A DNA stretch of 64,000 nt from Cyclobacteriaceae bacterium. GTDB taxonomy: Bacteria; Bacteroidota; Bacteroidia; Cytophagales; Cyclobacteriaceae. Location of the stretch: assembly GCA_028285445.1 (NCBI GenBank), contig JANQPQ010000015.1, forward strand, positions 1-64,000, written 5' to 3'. Under the pieces are notes generated by a model that was given only the letters and a program-made list of their open reading frames with translations, made no database searches and was not told the DNA's origin. Of this stretch, positions 53,761-62,013 are shown in pieces; the first letter of the stretch is position 1, and each line of letters opens with the position of its first letter. The position numbers and the translations under genes are program-made.

Positions 53761-56145
53761 CTATTCGTATCGGATAGACTTTATTGGGTTAGCTCTTGCT
53801 GCTTTAAGACTCTGCAGACTGATAGTTAGCAGGCAAATAACTAACACAGCAATAGCCGGAACTACCAGCAGCAGCCAACTAAGATCAATGCGTAGCGGGT
53901 AAGATTGCAACCAACCATCTATGAGATAGTAGGCCAAAGGCAAACCAAGCACAATGGCTATCCCTACCAGTTTCATAAACTCCAGGTTCAATAAGCCGAT
54001 GATACTACCATCCGAAGCACCCATCACCTTTCGAATGCCAATTTCTTTCATGCGCTGTATGGTTGAATACAGTACCAATCCGAAGAGGCCAATACATGCT
54101 ATAAATAGAGCCAGTGCTGAGAAGATGGTAAAAATGACGCCAAACTGTTTGTCACTCTTGTACTGCCTATCGAAGCTTTCGTCAAGAAAGAAATAATCAA
54201 AGGCATTCCCGGGAAACATCTCTGCATAAACCTCTTCTATGTCGGAAAGAAGCTGCTGGTACCTGGTAGTGTTAAATGCTATTGAAATGTGGTTAGAGGA
54301 TGCTCTATACAATAAGGCTAATGCGGGCTGTGCTCTTTTTACCGAAAGATGATGATAATTTGCATAGACCCCGATCACTTCTCTATCTCTTCCCCAAAAA
54401 CCCATGTGTATCAATTTCCCGATAGCTTCTTCAGGCGAATTAATACCTAGTCTGGCAAGTGCAGATTCGTTTAGGATTACACTGTTGCTGTAATCTCTTC
54501 CCTCCACATAAGCCTGACCGGCCAGCAGCTGCAGCTGGTATATATCCGCAAAGGTCTCATCAATACCCAGCATTTGCACATTAATACCCTCCTCCTGGTC
54601 CAGCAGCCTAATGGATGTCCCCCAGGTAATTTCTTTACCAGGAACACTACTTGAAAGCGTTATTCTCTCTATGCTACTTTTACTGGCCAATTGATTTTTG
54701 AACGAGACCAATCGGCTTGCAAATAGTGAGTCCCTAACTGCTGGTCCCATTACCACCAACTTGTTATCGAGGGCAATTCCCAGATTTGTCTGACGCATGT
54801 GGTTCACCTGCAAGTAAACCGTAAGTGTCAGGGCTATCAGCACTACTGAAACAGCAAACTGGAATATAACCAGTCCTTTTCGGAGGTCAAACTTCTTGAA
54901 TGACGCTGCACTGCTTCCTTTCAAAGCCCGGGTTGGCTTAAAAGCTGATTGAATGAAGGCCGGATACAAACCTGATAGAAGGGCTCCAATCGCGAGAATA
55001 CCAAGGAGCATAAGCCAAAAAGGAGATGGAAACGCAGGCATAATCAGGGAGCGGCCCACTAAATTTTCGAATCCGGAAAAAGTGGCCTGCACAATTGTAA
55101 AACCAACCACAGTACTGATGGTATTTACCACTACTGCCTCTAGACCAAACTGTGCAGCAACTTGCCTTTTGCTGGCACCAATGGATTTCCTAACGCCCAC
55201 TTCTTTCTCCCTTTTGGTTGATTGGGCAATTGACAAGCTGGTGTAATTGGCCCAGGCTATGATTAATATAAGAGCACCAACTGCCAATAGGAAGTAATTA
55301 GTCTTGGCGTCACCGTTGGTGCTTAATTCACCGGGCATGTTAGATTGAAGGTGAATACTATTAAGTGGCTGTAGTATATGACTGAACCCTTCCTCATCGG
55401 GGAATGTAGCTGCAGTATACTGGTTAACCATTTCCTGGAAGTCTGTTCTTTCAACACCGGGTTGCAGCTTCACATACTGGTAGTGGTCGCTCCACCTATC
55501 CATAAATTGATAGACTCTATGGCTCTCCCAGCTGCTATATGAGAAAAGTATATCGAAATTGAAATGAGAATTAGCAGGCATGTCGGCGAAGACCCCGGTC
55601 ACCTTATAAGTGTTGGTTCCATTTTGAAGCATCAATTTTCCAATTGGATTTTCTTCACCGAAATATTTCTTTGCAGTACTCTCCGACAGCACTACCGAGA
55701 AAGGTTGGTTAAGTAGATTCTCCCGATCGCCGCCTAAAAGTGGAAAGGAAAAAACCTTGAAAAATCCCTCTTCAGCAAAAATTGCTTTATCTAAAGAGTA
55801 GACCTTTTCATCGTAGGCCAAAACAAAATTGCCCATGATGCCAGACATATTAATGAAGTGCGCATAATCTACGACCTGAGGATATTGATCCCTAAGGTCT
55901 TTACCGACACTACCAAATGTTTTAACTCCTCCACTTATGCTACCATCGTTTTCAGTTTGGCTGGTTACCCGATAGATGTTCTCTGCGTCAATATGAAATG
56001 AGTCGAAGCTGAACTCAAAATTTACATAAAGGAATATCATCATGGCCGACCCCACTCCTATTGACAAACCGACAAGGTTTATCAAACTAAACACCCTGTT
56101 CTTTACCAGGTTGCGAATCGTTACTTTCAGATAGTTCTTGATCAT
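53761..56145 (-). CDS. FtsX/MacB-like permease, module III gene 2
   Basis: This 794-residue gamma-lineage permease starts MIKNYLKVTIRNLVKNRVFS. Landmarks are FSVVLSESTAKKYFGEENPI, NGDAKTNYFLLAVGALILI, AWANYTSLSIAQS (Thr-Ser replaces the usual Ile-Asn), first coupling-type motif KREKEVGVRKSIGA, linker TNLGIALDNKLVVMGP, VILNESALARLGINSPEEAI and second motif YSTIQRMKEIGIRKVMGA. The tail is ARANPIKSIRYE. It lies 11 bp after gene 1, and a 67-bp gap separates it from gene 3. Confidence 0.92.
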   Translation of the reverse strand: MIKNYLKVTIRNLVKNRVFSLINLVGLSIGVGSAMMIFLYVNFEFSFDSFHIDAENIYRVTSQTENDGSISGGVKTFGSVGKDLRDQYPQVVDYAHFINMSGIMGNFVLAYDEKVYSLDKAIFAEEGFFKVFSFPLLGGDRENLLNQPFSVVLSESTAKKYFGEENPIGKLMLQNGTNTYKVTGVFADMPANSHFNFDILFSYSSWESHRVYQFMDRWSDHYQYVKLQPGVERTDFQEMVNQYTAATFPDEEGFSHILQPLNSIHLQSNMPGELSTNGDAKTNYFLLAVGALILIIAWANYTSLSIAQSTKREKEVGVRKSIGASKRQVAAQFGLEAVVVNTISTVVGFTIVQATFSGFENLVGRSLIMPAFPSPFWLMLLGILAIGALLSGLYPAFIQSAFKPTRALKGSSAASFKKFDLRKGLVIFQFAVSVVLIALTLTVYLQVNHMRQTNLGIALDNKLVVMGPAVRDSLFASRLVSFKNQLASKSSIERITLSSSVPGKEITWGTSIRLLDQEEGINVQMLGIDETFADIYQLQLLAGQAYVEGRDYSNSVILNESALARLGINSPEEAIGKLIHMGFWGRDREVIGVYANYHHLSVKRAQPALALLYRASSNHISIAFNTTRYQQLLSDIEEVYAEMFPGNAFDYFFLDESFDRQYKSDKQFGVIFTIFSALALFIACIGLFGLVLYSTIQRMKEIGIRKVMGASDGSIIGLLNLEFMKLVGIAIVLGLPLAYYLIDGWLQSYPLRIDLSWLLLVVPAIAVLVICLLTISLQSLKAARANPIKSIRYE

Positions 56146-56156
56146 AGCTTGTGGGT

Positions 56157-58631
56157 TTACTCGTAGCGCAAGGCTTTTATCGGATTAGAGGCAGCGGCTT
56201 TCGTTGTTTGCACGCCGATGGTAATAGCAGTTATGGCTAATATCATGAATGCGGGCAAGGCAATTACCCACCATCCGAGGTCAATACGAAAGCTGTAGTT
56301 GCTTAACCACTGATTTAAGCCAAACCAAATCAGTGGAGACGCAACAACAATGGCGATGACAATTAATCGGATGAAGCTACGGGACAGTAGCACCACAATT
56401 ATCCAGTGGTCTGCTCCTAAGACTTTTCGAATACCAACCTCTTTAGTGCGCTGCACAATGGTGTATGACGAAAGCCCGAAAAGGCCCATCATGGCAATGA
56501 CAATGGCAAGCATTGAAAATGTGCCAAATATTTGCCCAAATTGCTGATCAGCCTTGTACTGAGCATCGAAGTTCTCATCCATAAAGAAATAATCGAAGGG
56601 AGCTTCTGGAAAAGATTGTTTCCATGAATTCTCCACAGTGGCAACGGCTTGCTTCACTGCTTCTCCCTTAGATTCAAAATCACCTTCAGGAATATTGAGC
56701 TCTATCGTATAGAAATTACTCCATATGCTTAGCACAAAAACCAGCGGTTGATAGTCGTTCCTCAATGATTTGAAGTGGAAATCTTTCACTACTCCTCTTA
56801 CTATTAGTGGTACAGTGAACATTCTATTTTCAACAACCTCGCCGATGGCATCTTCCGGCGAATCAAACCCTAGCATTTCAACCGCTCTTTCCGAAAGTAC
56901 TATATCGCCACGTGACCATGGGTTGTCTCCCTCCTGATAGAAGCGGCCCGCGACCAACTCCAAATCATAGACGTCCATAAAATCCTGGTCCAGGGCAATG
57001 TGGTAGAAGTAATCAGTTACTTCCTGCGTCTGGCCTTTGCGTTTGTATCCGCTTTGAAACCAGCTAATGTCCTTGCCCGGAATTGCGCTTGATGTCGTCA
57101 TGGCCAGCGCTTCAGGTTGTCTCAGTAATTCAGTTTTGAAAGTATTTACTGCATTTGTGGTTTCAGATCCATCTATGATATTGCCCGGAGGTGCGTTGAT
57201 TATTAACAAATCATCAACCTTCATACCCAGGTCCACATTCATCATATAATTAACCTGTCGATAGACAGTAATTGTTGTGGCGATCAGGCCCAATGAAATG
57301 AAGATTTGAAAAACAACAAATGACTTTCTCAACCAGATACCCCTGGTGCCGGTTTTCACTTTTCCTGATAAAGCTTGCAATGGTCTGAATGCGGAAATTA
57401 TAAATGCCGGGTAAAGCCCCGAGAGAACAGACCCTGTGATGAATACGCTGAGCAGGCCAACTAAAAACACGGGCTCAAGCCACATATTAATTGCGATCGG
57501 CTTACCGACTATACGCTCTGCATACGGACTAAGTAACTGGGTAATGGTGAAGGCTATAACTAACGCCATCAAACCTATCAGTACAGATTCGACCAGGAAC
57601 TGGCTAATGAGCTCTGCCCGGCCTGATCCTAATGATTTTCTAACACCTACCTCCTTGGCCCTTTCTACAGATCTCACTGTGGAAAGATTGATGTAATTGA
57701 TGTAAGCGATGGCCAGAACTATTATGGCCACAGCCAACAGTGCCTGTACCGTTAATCGGTCGCCGTTGGCTTTGAATTCAGCCACCAGGTGTGAGTTAAG
57801 ATGAATGTCTTCAAGCGGCTGCAAGTCCATTTCCCAGGTAAGGCTGCGGCTTTTTAGCTGCTCTCCTAAATTACGCTCTATAATAGCATCCATTTTTAAT
57901 TGCAGTTCTTCCTTTTCAAATCCGGGAGTCATTTGCAAATAGGTATAGTATCCGCTCCAGCCCCAGGAATTTGTTGAGCCCTCCGCTATGGCTTCATAAG
58001 TTTCTGTAGCTATTAAGAAGCTGAAATCAAAATGTGTATTCTCTGGCAGGTCAGCAATTACACCTACCACTTTAAGATTCATAACGCCAGTATTACCGCT
58101 AAAACTGATAACCTTACCTAGAGGGTCATCGGACTCAAAGTACTTATCAGACACCTCTTTGCTTACAATTACAGTGTTAGGTTCTGACAATGCGCTGCTG
58201 ATATCACCGGCGACTAAGGGAAATGAAAACATATCGAGAAAATCCGCATCAGCAAGGTAGATACCTGACTCATTGAACGACTTCCTTGTCCCGTCAGCTT
58301 CATGACTTACCAATAGGTTCTGGTGATCAAGACTATAAAATCGACTAAATCCCTCTACTTCAGGTATCTCCTCTTTGAAAGCAATTCCAAGAGCTGATGG
58401 CACCCCAGCGAAACGATCTTTTAATGCCCCACTTTCATAACGATCAACCTTCACTCGAAATACTTGATCCCCCTTGGGATGAAACTCATCGTAGCTATGT
58501 TCAAACAACACATATTGTAAGATGAGTAGGAACGCTGCCATGCCAATAGCCAGGCCTAAAATGTTAATGCCGGAAAACACTTTGTTTTTCAGCAGGTTTC
58601 TCAGTGCAATCAGTAAGTAATTCTTTGCCAT
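56157..58631 (-). CDS. FtsX/MacB-like permease, module III gene 1 (promoter-proximal)
   Basis: This 824-residue gamma-lineage permease starts MAKNYLLIALRNLLKNKVFS. Starts 27 and 39 nt further upstream (58658, 58670) lie in or beyond the predicted promoter at 58647-58662 and add residues absent from every paralogue, so 58631 is preferred. Landmarks are NTVIVSKEVSDKYFESDDPL, AYINYINLSTVRS, ERAKEVGVRKSLGS, linker VDLGMKVDDLLIINAP, IVLSERAVEMLGF and YTIVQRTKEVGIRKVLGA, with tail NPIKALRYE. If the promoter call is right the leader is only about 5 nt, nearly leaderless. Confidence 0.91.
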   Translation of the reverse strand: MAKNYLLIALRNLLKNKVFSGINILGLAIGMAAFLLILQYVLFEHSYDEFHPKGDQVFRVKVDRYESGALKDRFAGVPSALGIAFKEEIPEVEGFSRFYSLDHQNLLVSHEADGTRKSFNESGIYLADADFLDMFSFPLVAGDISSALSEPNTVIVSKEVSDKYFESDDPLGKVISFSGNTGVMNLKVVGVIADLPENTHFDFSFLIATETYEAIAEGSTNSWGWSGYYTYLQMTPGFEKEELQLKMDAIIERNLGEQLKSRSLTWEMDLQPLEDIHLNSHLVAEFKANGDRLTVQALLAVAIIVLAIAYINYINLSTVRSVERAKEVGVRKSLGSGRAELISQFLVESVLIGLMALVIAFTITQLLSPYAERIVGKPIAINMWLEPVFLVGLLSVFITGSVLSGLYPAFIISAFRPLQALSGKVKTGTRGIWLRKSFVVFQIFISLGLIATTITVYRQVNYMMNVDLGMKVDDLLIINAPPGNIIDGSETTNAVNTFKTELLRQPEALAMTTSSAIPGKDISWFQSGYKRKGQTQEVTDYFYHIALDQDFMDVYDLELVAGRFYQEGDNPWSRGDIVLSERAVEMLGFDSPEDAIGEVVENRMFTVPLIVRGVVKDFHFKSLRNDYQPLVFVLSIWSNFYTIELNIPEGDFESKGEAVKQAVATVENSWKQSFPEAPFDYFFMDENFDAQYKADQQFGQIFGTFSMLAIVIAMMGLFGLSSYTIVQRTKEVGIRKVLGADHWIIVVLLSRSFIRLIVIAIVVASPLIWFGLNQWLSNYSFRIDLGWWVIALPAFMILAITAITIGVQTTKAAASNPIKALRYE

Positions 58632-58646
58632 ATCTGTTCGTATCTT

Positions 58647-58662
58647 TCCAATATGCATGCCA
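58647..58662 (-). promoter_or_regulatory. Predicted sigma-54-type promoter of module III permease array
   Basis: On the minus strand the element is TGGCATGCATATTGGA. It has TGGCATG at -24 and TTGG at -12 with exact spacing and, as in module II, G where the consensus has C. Predicted RNA start is near 58636, just before the ATG at 58631. Confidence 0.6.
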
Positions 58663-58727
58663 TCCGACATAACCCGTTATATATCAGATATTTACATATA
58701 GAATATACTTGAAGTGAACACAAAACC

Positions 58728-58765
58728 GTGTCAATTTGATACGATAAATTGTATCAACATGACAC
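58728..58765. promoter_or_regulatory. Two-tier perfect dyad, probable activator site of module III
   Basis: Outer half-sites GTGTCA (58728-58733) and TGACAC (58760-58765) and inner half-sites TTGATAC (58736-58742) and GTATCAA (58751-58757) are arranged with exact symmetry around 58746.5, with an 8-bp centre. A further pair, GAACACAA (58716-58723) and TTGTGTTC (58777-58784), surrounds it slightly off centre. The dyad centre is 98 bp upstream of the predicted -12 base (58648), a typical enhancer distance for sigma-54 activators. GTATCA is shared with the module II dyad. Confidence 0.6.
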
Positions 58766-58808
58766 AAACCCTATAATTGTGTTCGATCAATAAAATAGTA
58801 TATAGAAT

Positions 58809-60170
58809 TTGAAAGGAAGAATTCTTATAGTTGATGACGATCAGGATGTGCTTTACACCGCAAGGCTAATATTAAAGGAGCATTTCACGTCTGTTGACAC
58901 CATTAGCAACCCTGCTGACATCATTCCAATTTTGAATAAAGAGCATTTTGACGTGGTACTGCTCGATATGAATTTTGTTCAAGGCGCGACAAGTGGTAAG
59001 GAAGGCCTCGATCTTTTAGAGAAAATATTGAAGGCAAAGCCTAACACCAAGATCATTATGAATACTGCCTATGGCGATATCGATCTTGCGGTTACAGCGA
59101 TGAAAAATGGGGCTATTGATTTTTTGGTCAAACCATGGGAGAAGGAAAAGCTAATTTCAACTGTTTCCGCTATCTGCAAACTCAGCCAATCTGAGCAAGA
59201 AGTAAGTCACCTGAAGTCCAAGCAGAAAGAACTACTGAAAGACACCAACAACCACTATGTGGAGATAGTTAGTAAAGCCCAGTCGATGGAGCCAATTTTA
59301 GAGACTATCGAGAAGGTGGCAAATACCGATGCCGACGTGCTGCTTTTAGGGGAAAATGGTACTGGTAAAGAAATAGTTGCTCGAGATATACACCGACGCT
59401 CATCCCGAGCACAAGAGGCGTTTATCAAAGTAGACCTGGGCTCAATAACAGAAACGCTATTTGAGTCGGAGCTATTTGGACATAAAAAAGGTGCTTTTAC
59501 CGATGCCAAGGAAGATAGGCCGGGAAGATTTGAGATTGCGACTGGTGGCACCCTGTTCCTGGATGAGATTGGCAACTTAACGATGCCCTTACAGGCCAAA
59601 TTGCTCTCGGCATTGCAGAACCGGCAAATTACCAGGGTGGGAGCCTCTGAGCCCGTTCCTGTTGATATTCGCCTAATATGCGCCACAAACAAACCCATCT
59701 ATTCGATGGTAGATGAAGGGGAGTTCCGTCAAGATTTACTCTACAGAATGAATACTGTGGAATTGCGGCTGCCACCACTGCGGCAAAGGCAAGAGGATAT
59801 TAGTCTACTAACTGATCATTTCCTCAAGGCCTACGCTTCCAAATACCAGAAGGGTAGCCTTAGAATGCAGAACGGAGTACTTAAGAAATTGGAATCGTAT
59901 CGGTGGCCTGGCAATATCAGAGAGCTTCAACATGCAGTGGAACGAGCGGTAATTATGAGTGACGGCAAGGAACTTAAATCTGCGGATTTTCTATTGACGC
60001 CGAAAAAGACTACTAGCGCGCCTTCTTCATCACTTAAAATAGAAGATAGAGAGAAAGAAGCTATTGAACATGCTTTGGAAAGTTGCCACGGCAACTTAAC
60101 TAAGGCCGCTGTTGAATTGGGCTGGGGCCGAAGTACGCTATACAGAAAAATGAAAAAGTATGGCCTCTGA
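58809..60170 (+). CDS. NtrC-type sigma-54-dependent response regulator (module III)
   Basis: This is a 453-residue activator. The receiver begins directly after the start (MKGRILIVDDD), with phospho-acceptor D53 in VLLDMNF. The AAA+ domain has GENGTGKEIVARD and sigma-54 loop GAFTDA (228-233). The Fis-type HTH contains NLTKAAVELGWGRSTLYRK. Translation must begin at TTG 58809: an in-frame stop lies 6 nt upstream (58803-58805) and no ATG or GTG precedes the receiver. Its stop overlaps the HK start by 11 nt, exactly as in module I. The divergent six-permease array is the probable target. Confidence 0.92.
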   Translation: MKGRILIVDDDQDVLYTARLILKEHFTSVDTISNPADIIPILNKEHFDVVLLDMNFVQGATSGKEGLDLLEKILKAKPNTKIIMNTAYGDIDLAVTAMKNGAIDFLVKPWEKEKLISTVSAICKLSQSEQEVSHLKSKQKELLKDTNNHYVEIVSKAQSMEPILETIEKVANTDADVLLLGENGTGKEIVARDIHRRSSRAQEAFIKVDLGSITETLFESELFGHKKGAFTDAKEDRPGRFEIATGGTLFLDEIGNLTMPLQAKLLSALQNRQITRVGASEPVPVDIRLICATNKPIYSMVDEGEFRQDLLYRMNTVELRLPPLRQRQEDISLLTDHFLKAYASKYQKGSLRMQNGVLKKLESYRWPGNIRELQHAVERAVIMSDGKELKSADFLLTPKKTTSAPSSSLKIEDREKEAIEHALESCHGNLTKAAVELGWGRSTLYRKMKKYGL

Positions 60171-61506
60171 CCGATTCCGACTGCGTATTGTCTTGCGCAT
60201 TGCCTTAATACTGGCAATGGGTTATGCTGCCATCTATGTGCTTACCCAAACTCATTTTTGGCTGGTATCATTCTGGTTGGTGTTATTTACAATTATCGCC
60301 ATCTGGGAACTCATACGTTATTTGGAAAGGTCAAAGCGCGAACTCAGCAACTTCCTTGTATCAATTCAGCAGGAAGACTTTTCTACAACTTATCCTGAAA
60401 AAAGTCAGAATCAAGCTGATTTTGATATTCATCGAGCATATAATCTTATTAACAGGGAGTTTCGAAAAATTCGTAGGCAGAAGGAATCAAATTACCACTA
60501 TTTGCAAGCCGTGGTAGAACACACGGGCGTTGCCATGATCTGCTATGACGCAGAATCGCAAGAGATCCAGCTTGCTAACAAGGCTGCCAAAGAGCTCTTC
60601 AATAAGCCTTACCTGCGCAAAGTCGAAAACTTCGATAATATTAACCCTGAATTGACTCAGATTATTAAAAGACTAAAGTCTGGTGAGCGCGAATTATTTG
60701 ACCTACAGGGGGGGACCGATCTCAAAACCTTGTCGATCATGGCTAAGGAGTTAAGGCTTGAAGAGAGACTCTATAAGCTAGTCTCATTTCAGGATATTAA
60801 ATCTGAGTTGGAGGAGCAGGAAGTACAATCGTGGCAAAAACTGATCAGGGTGCTCACCCATGAGATTATGAATTCTGCAATACCAATTTCTACCCTGATC
60901 TCTGTTATCAACGAAAAATTAGAATCGAACGGCAAGTCATTTAGTGATTTAACCACTGAAGATGAGGACGACCTGCGAGGTGGTTTGAAAACAATTGAAA
61001 ACAGAAGTAAGGGACTGATAGATTTTGTAGAATCCTATAAAACTATAACCAAACTACCTAAGCCTGCTTTTGAGGAGATTAAAATTGAAGAGCTTTTTTC
61101 ACGAATCTCAACCCTGCTTACGCCGGCCCTGAACCATGAGAATATTACGTTTACAGTTTCAAACCCAAAAGAAGATTTAATACTAAAGGCGGATGCCAAA
61201 ATGATTGAACAAGTACTTATCAACTTAATTACTAATGCCAAGGATGCAGTATTAGAAATGGCTAACCCAAGGATCAAAATGCGCGCGCAAGAAGCTGAGG
61301 GCAAAGTTGTAATTACTGTAGCGGATAATGGCAAGGGGCTGGATAAGGAAACGCTGGAGAATGTTTTTGTGCCTTTCTTTACCACCAAAAAAACCGGGTC
61401 TGGTATTGGGCTTAGCCTATCAAGGCAGATTATGAAAATGCATCGGGGTAGAATTACCGTCAACTCGGCACCAGGCGAAGGCGCCGTGTTTGCTTTGGAA
61501 TTCTAG
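60160..61506 (+). CDS. Two-TM sensor histidine kinase (module III)
   Basis: This 448-residue kinase has helices at about 9-29 and 36-54 with a loop of about eight residues (TQTHFWLV), then KRELSNFLVSIQQEDFSTTY. A PAS-like region (about 108-215) precedes LTHEIMNSAIPISTLISVI with H234. In the H box, Ala-Ile replaces the Val-Thr/Ile-Thr of the other two kinases. ATP-binding motifs are EQVLINLITNAKDAVLE, DNGKGLDKETL and GSGIGLSLSRQIM. It overlaps the RR gene by 11 nt. Its stop directly abuts the stop of a convergent lipoprotein gene. It is probably the dedicated kinase of the module III RR. Confidence 0.92.
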   Translation: MASDRFRLRIVLRIALILAMGYAAIYVLTQTHFWLVSFWLVLFTIIAIWELIRYLERSKRELSNFLVSIQQEDFSTTYPEKSQNQADFDIHRAYNLINREFRKIRRQKESNYHYLQAVVEHTGVAMICYDAESQEIQLANKAAKELFNKPYLRKVENFDNINPELTQIIKRLKSGERELFDLQGGTDLKTLSIMAKELRLEERLYKLVSFQDIKSELEEQEVQSWQKLIRVLTHEIMNSAIPISTLISVINEKLESNGKSFSDLTTEDEDDLRGGLKTIENRSKGLIDFVESYKTITKLPKPAFEEIKIEELFSRISTLLTPALNHENITFTVSNPKEDLILKADAKMIEQVLINLITNAKDAVLEMANPRIKMRAQEAEGKVVITVADNGKGLDKETLENVFVPFFTTKKTGSGIGLSLSRQIMKMHRGRITVNSAPGEGAVFALEF

Positions 61507-62013
61507 CTACTGTATAGATTCCAGGGGTAAGGATTCCGGAATTCCCTGAGGAAACCTCGCGTACTCACCGATATCTTCCCAGGAATAGCCTGGATAATGT
61601 ACGTAATTATCGCGGCGACTTTCGGCGGTAACCGTACCAATACCGGTACCTACCCACATTGGGAATGTAAATATTAGGAAGAAACCATTTGAAATGGTTG
61701 AAATGCCACCAACAGTTGACCAGATAGCGTAATGGCCATTGCTACTTCTATGCACCACAACCACCGCCGAGTTTATATCCTGCCTGGGGATGGATTGAAT
61801 GCTACTATTTTCAGGTAAAAACCAGACCTCATGATCATCCACAGCTATGAGTTCTCCTTGTATGCCGTTGTTAATATTTACCCAGCCCCCCTTAGTAAAT
61901 TGAGGAAGCTTAGTTCGTATTGGTACACTACCAGTAGGCGCCATTGCAATCTTAGGGCTGCACGAAGCGGCCAAAATCAATGAAGTTAGGGCAAATAAGC
62001 TATTTTTTAACAT
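61507..62013 (-). CDS. Uncharacterised small lipoprotein
   Basis: This 168-residue protein has a lipoprotein signal (LILAASC, C18). A small beta-rich part contains GGWVNINNGIQGELIAVDDH and VWFLPENSSIQSIPRQDINS, read as an Sm-like or barrel-like sheet by pattern only. A hydrophobic glycine-rich stretch (about 97-125) follows, then a polar C-terminus. I do not recognise the family. Its start overlaps the end of the larger upstream lipoprotein gene by 14 nt, so both are probably one transcription unit and may form one envelope complex. Confidence 0.75.
   Translation of the reverse strand: MLKNSLFALTSLILAASCSPKIAMAPTGSVPIRTKLPQFTKGGWVNINNGIQGELIAVDDHEVWFLPENSSIQSIPRQDINSAVVVVHRSSNGHYAIWSTVGGISTISNGFFLIFTFPMWVGTGIGTVTAESRRDNYVHYPGYSWEDIGEYARFPQGIPESLPLESIQ

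Noticed and set aside
58632-58670. Upstream starts of the first module III permease (58670, 58658).
   Set aside because: They lie within or before the predicted promoter and add residues absent from all paralogues. The same reasoning excludes 33232 for the first module II permease.
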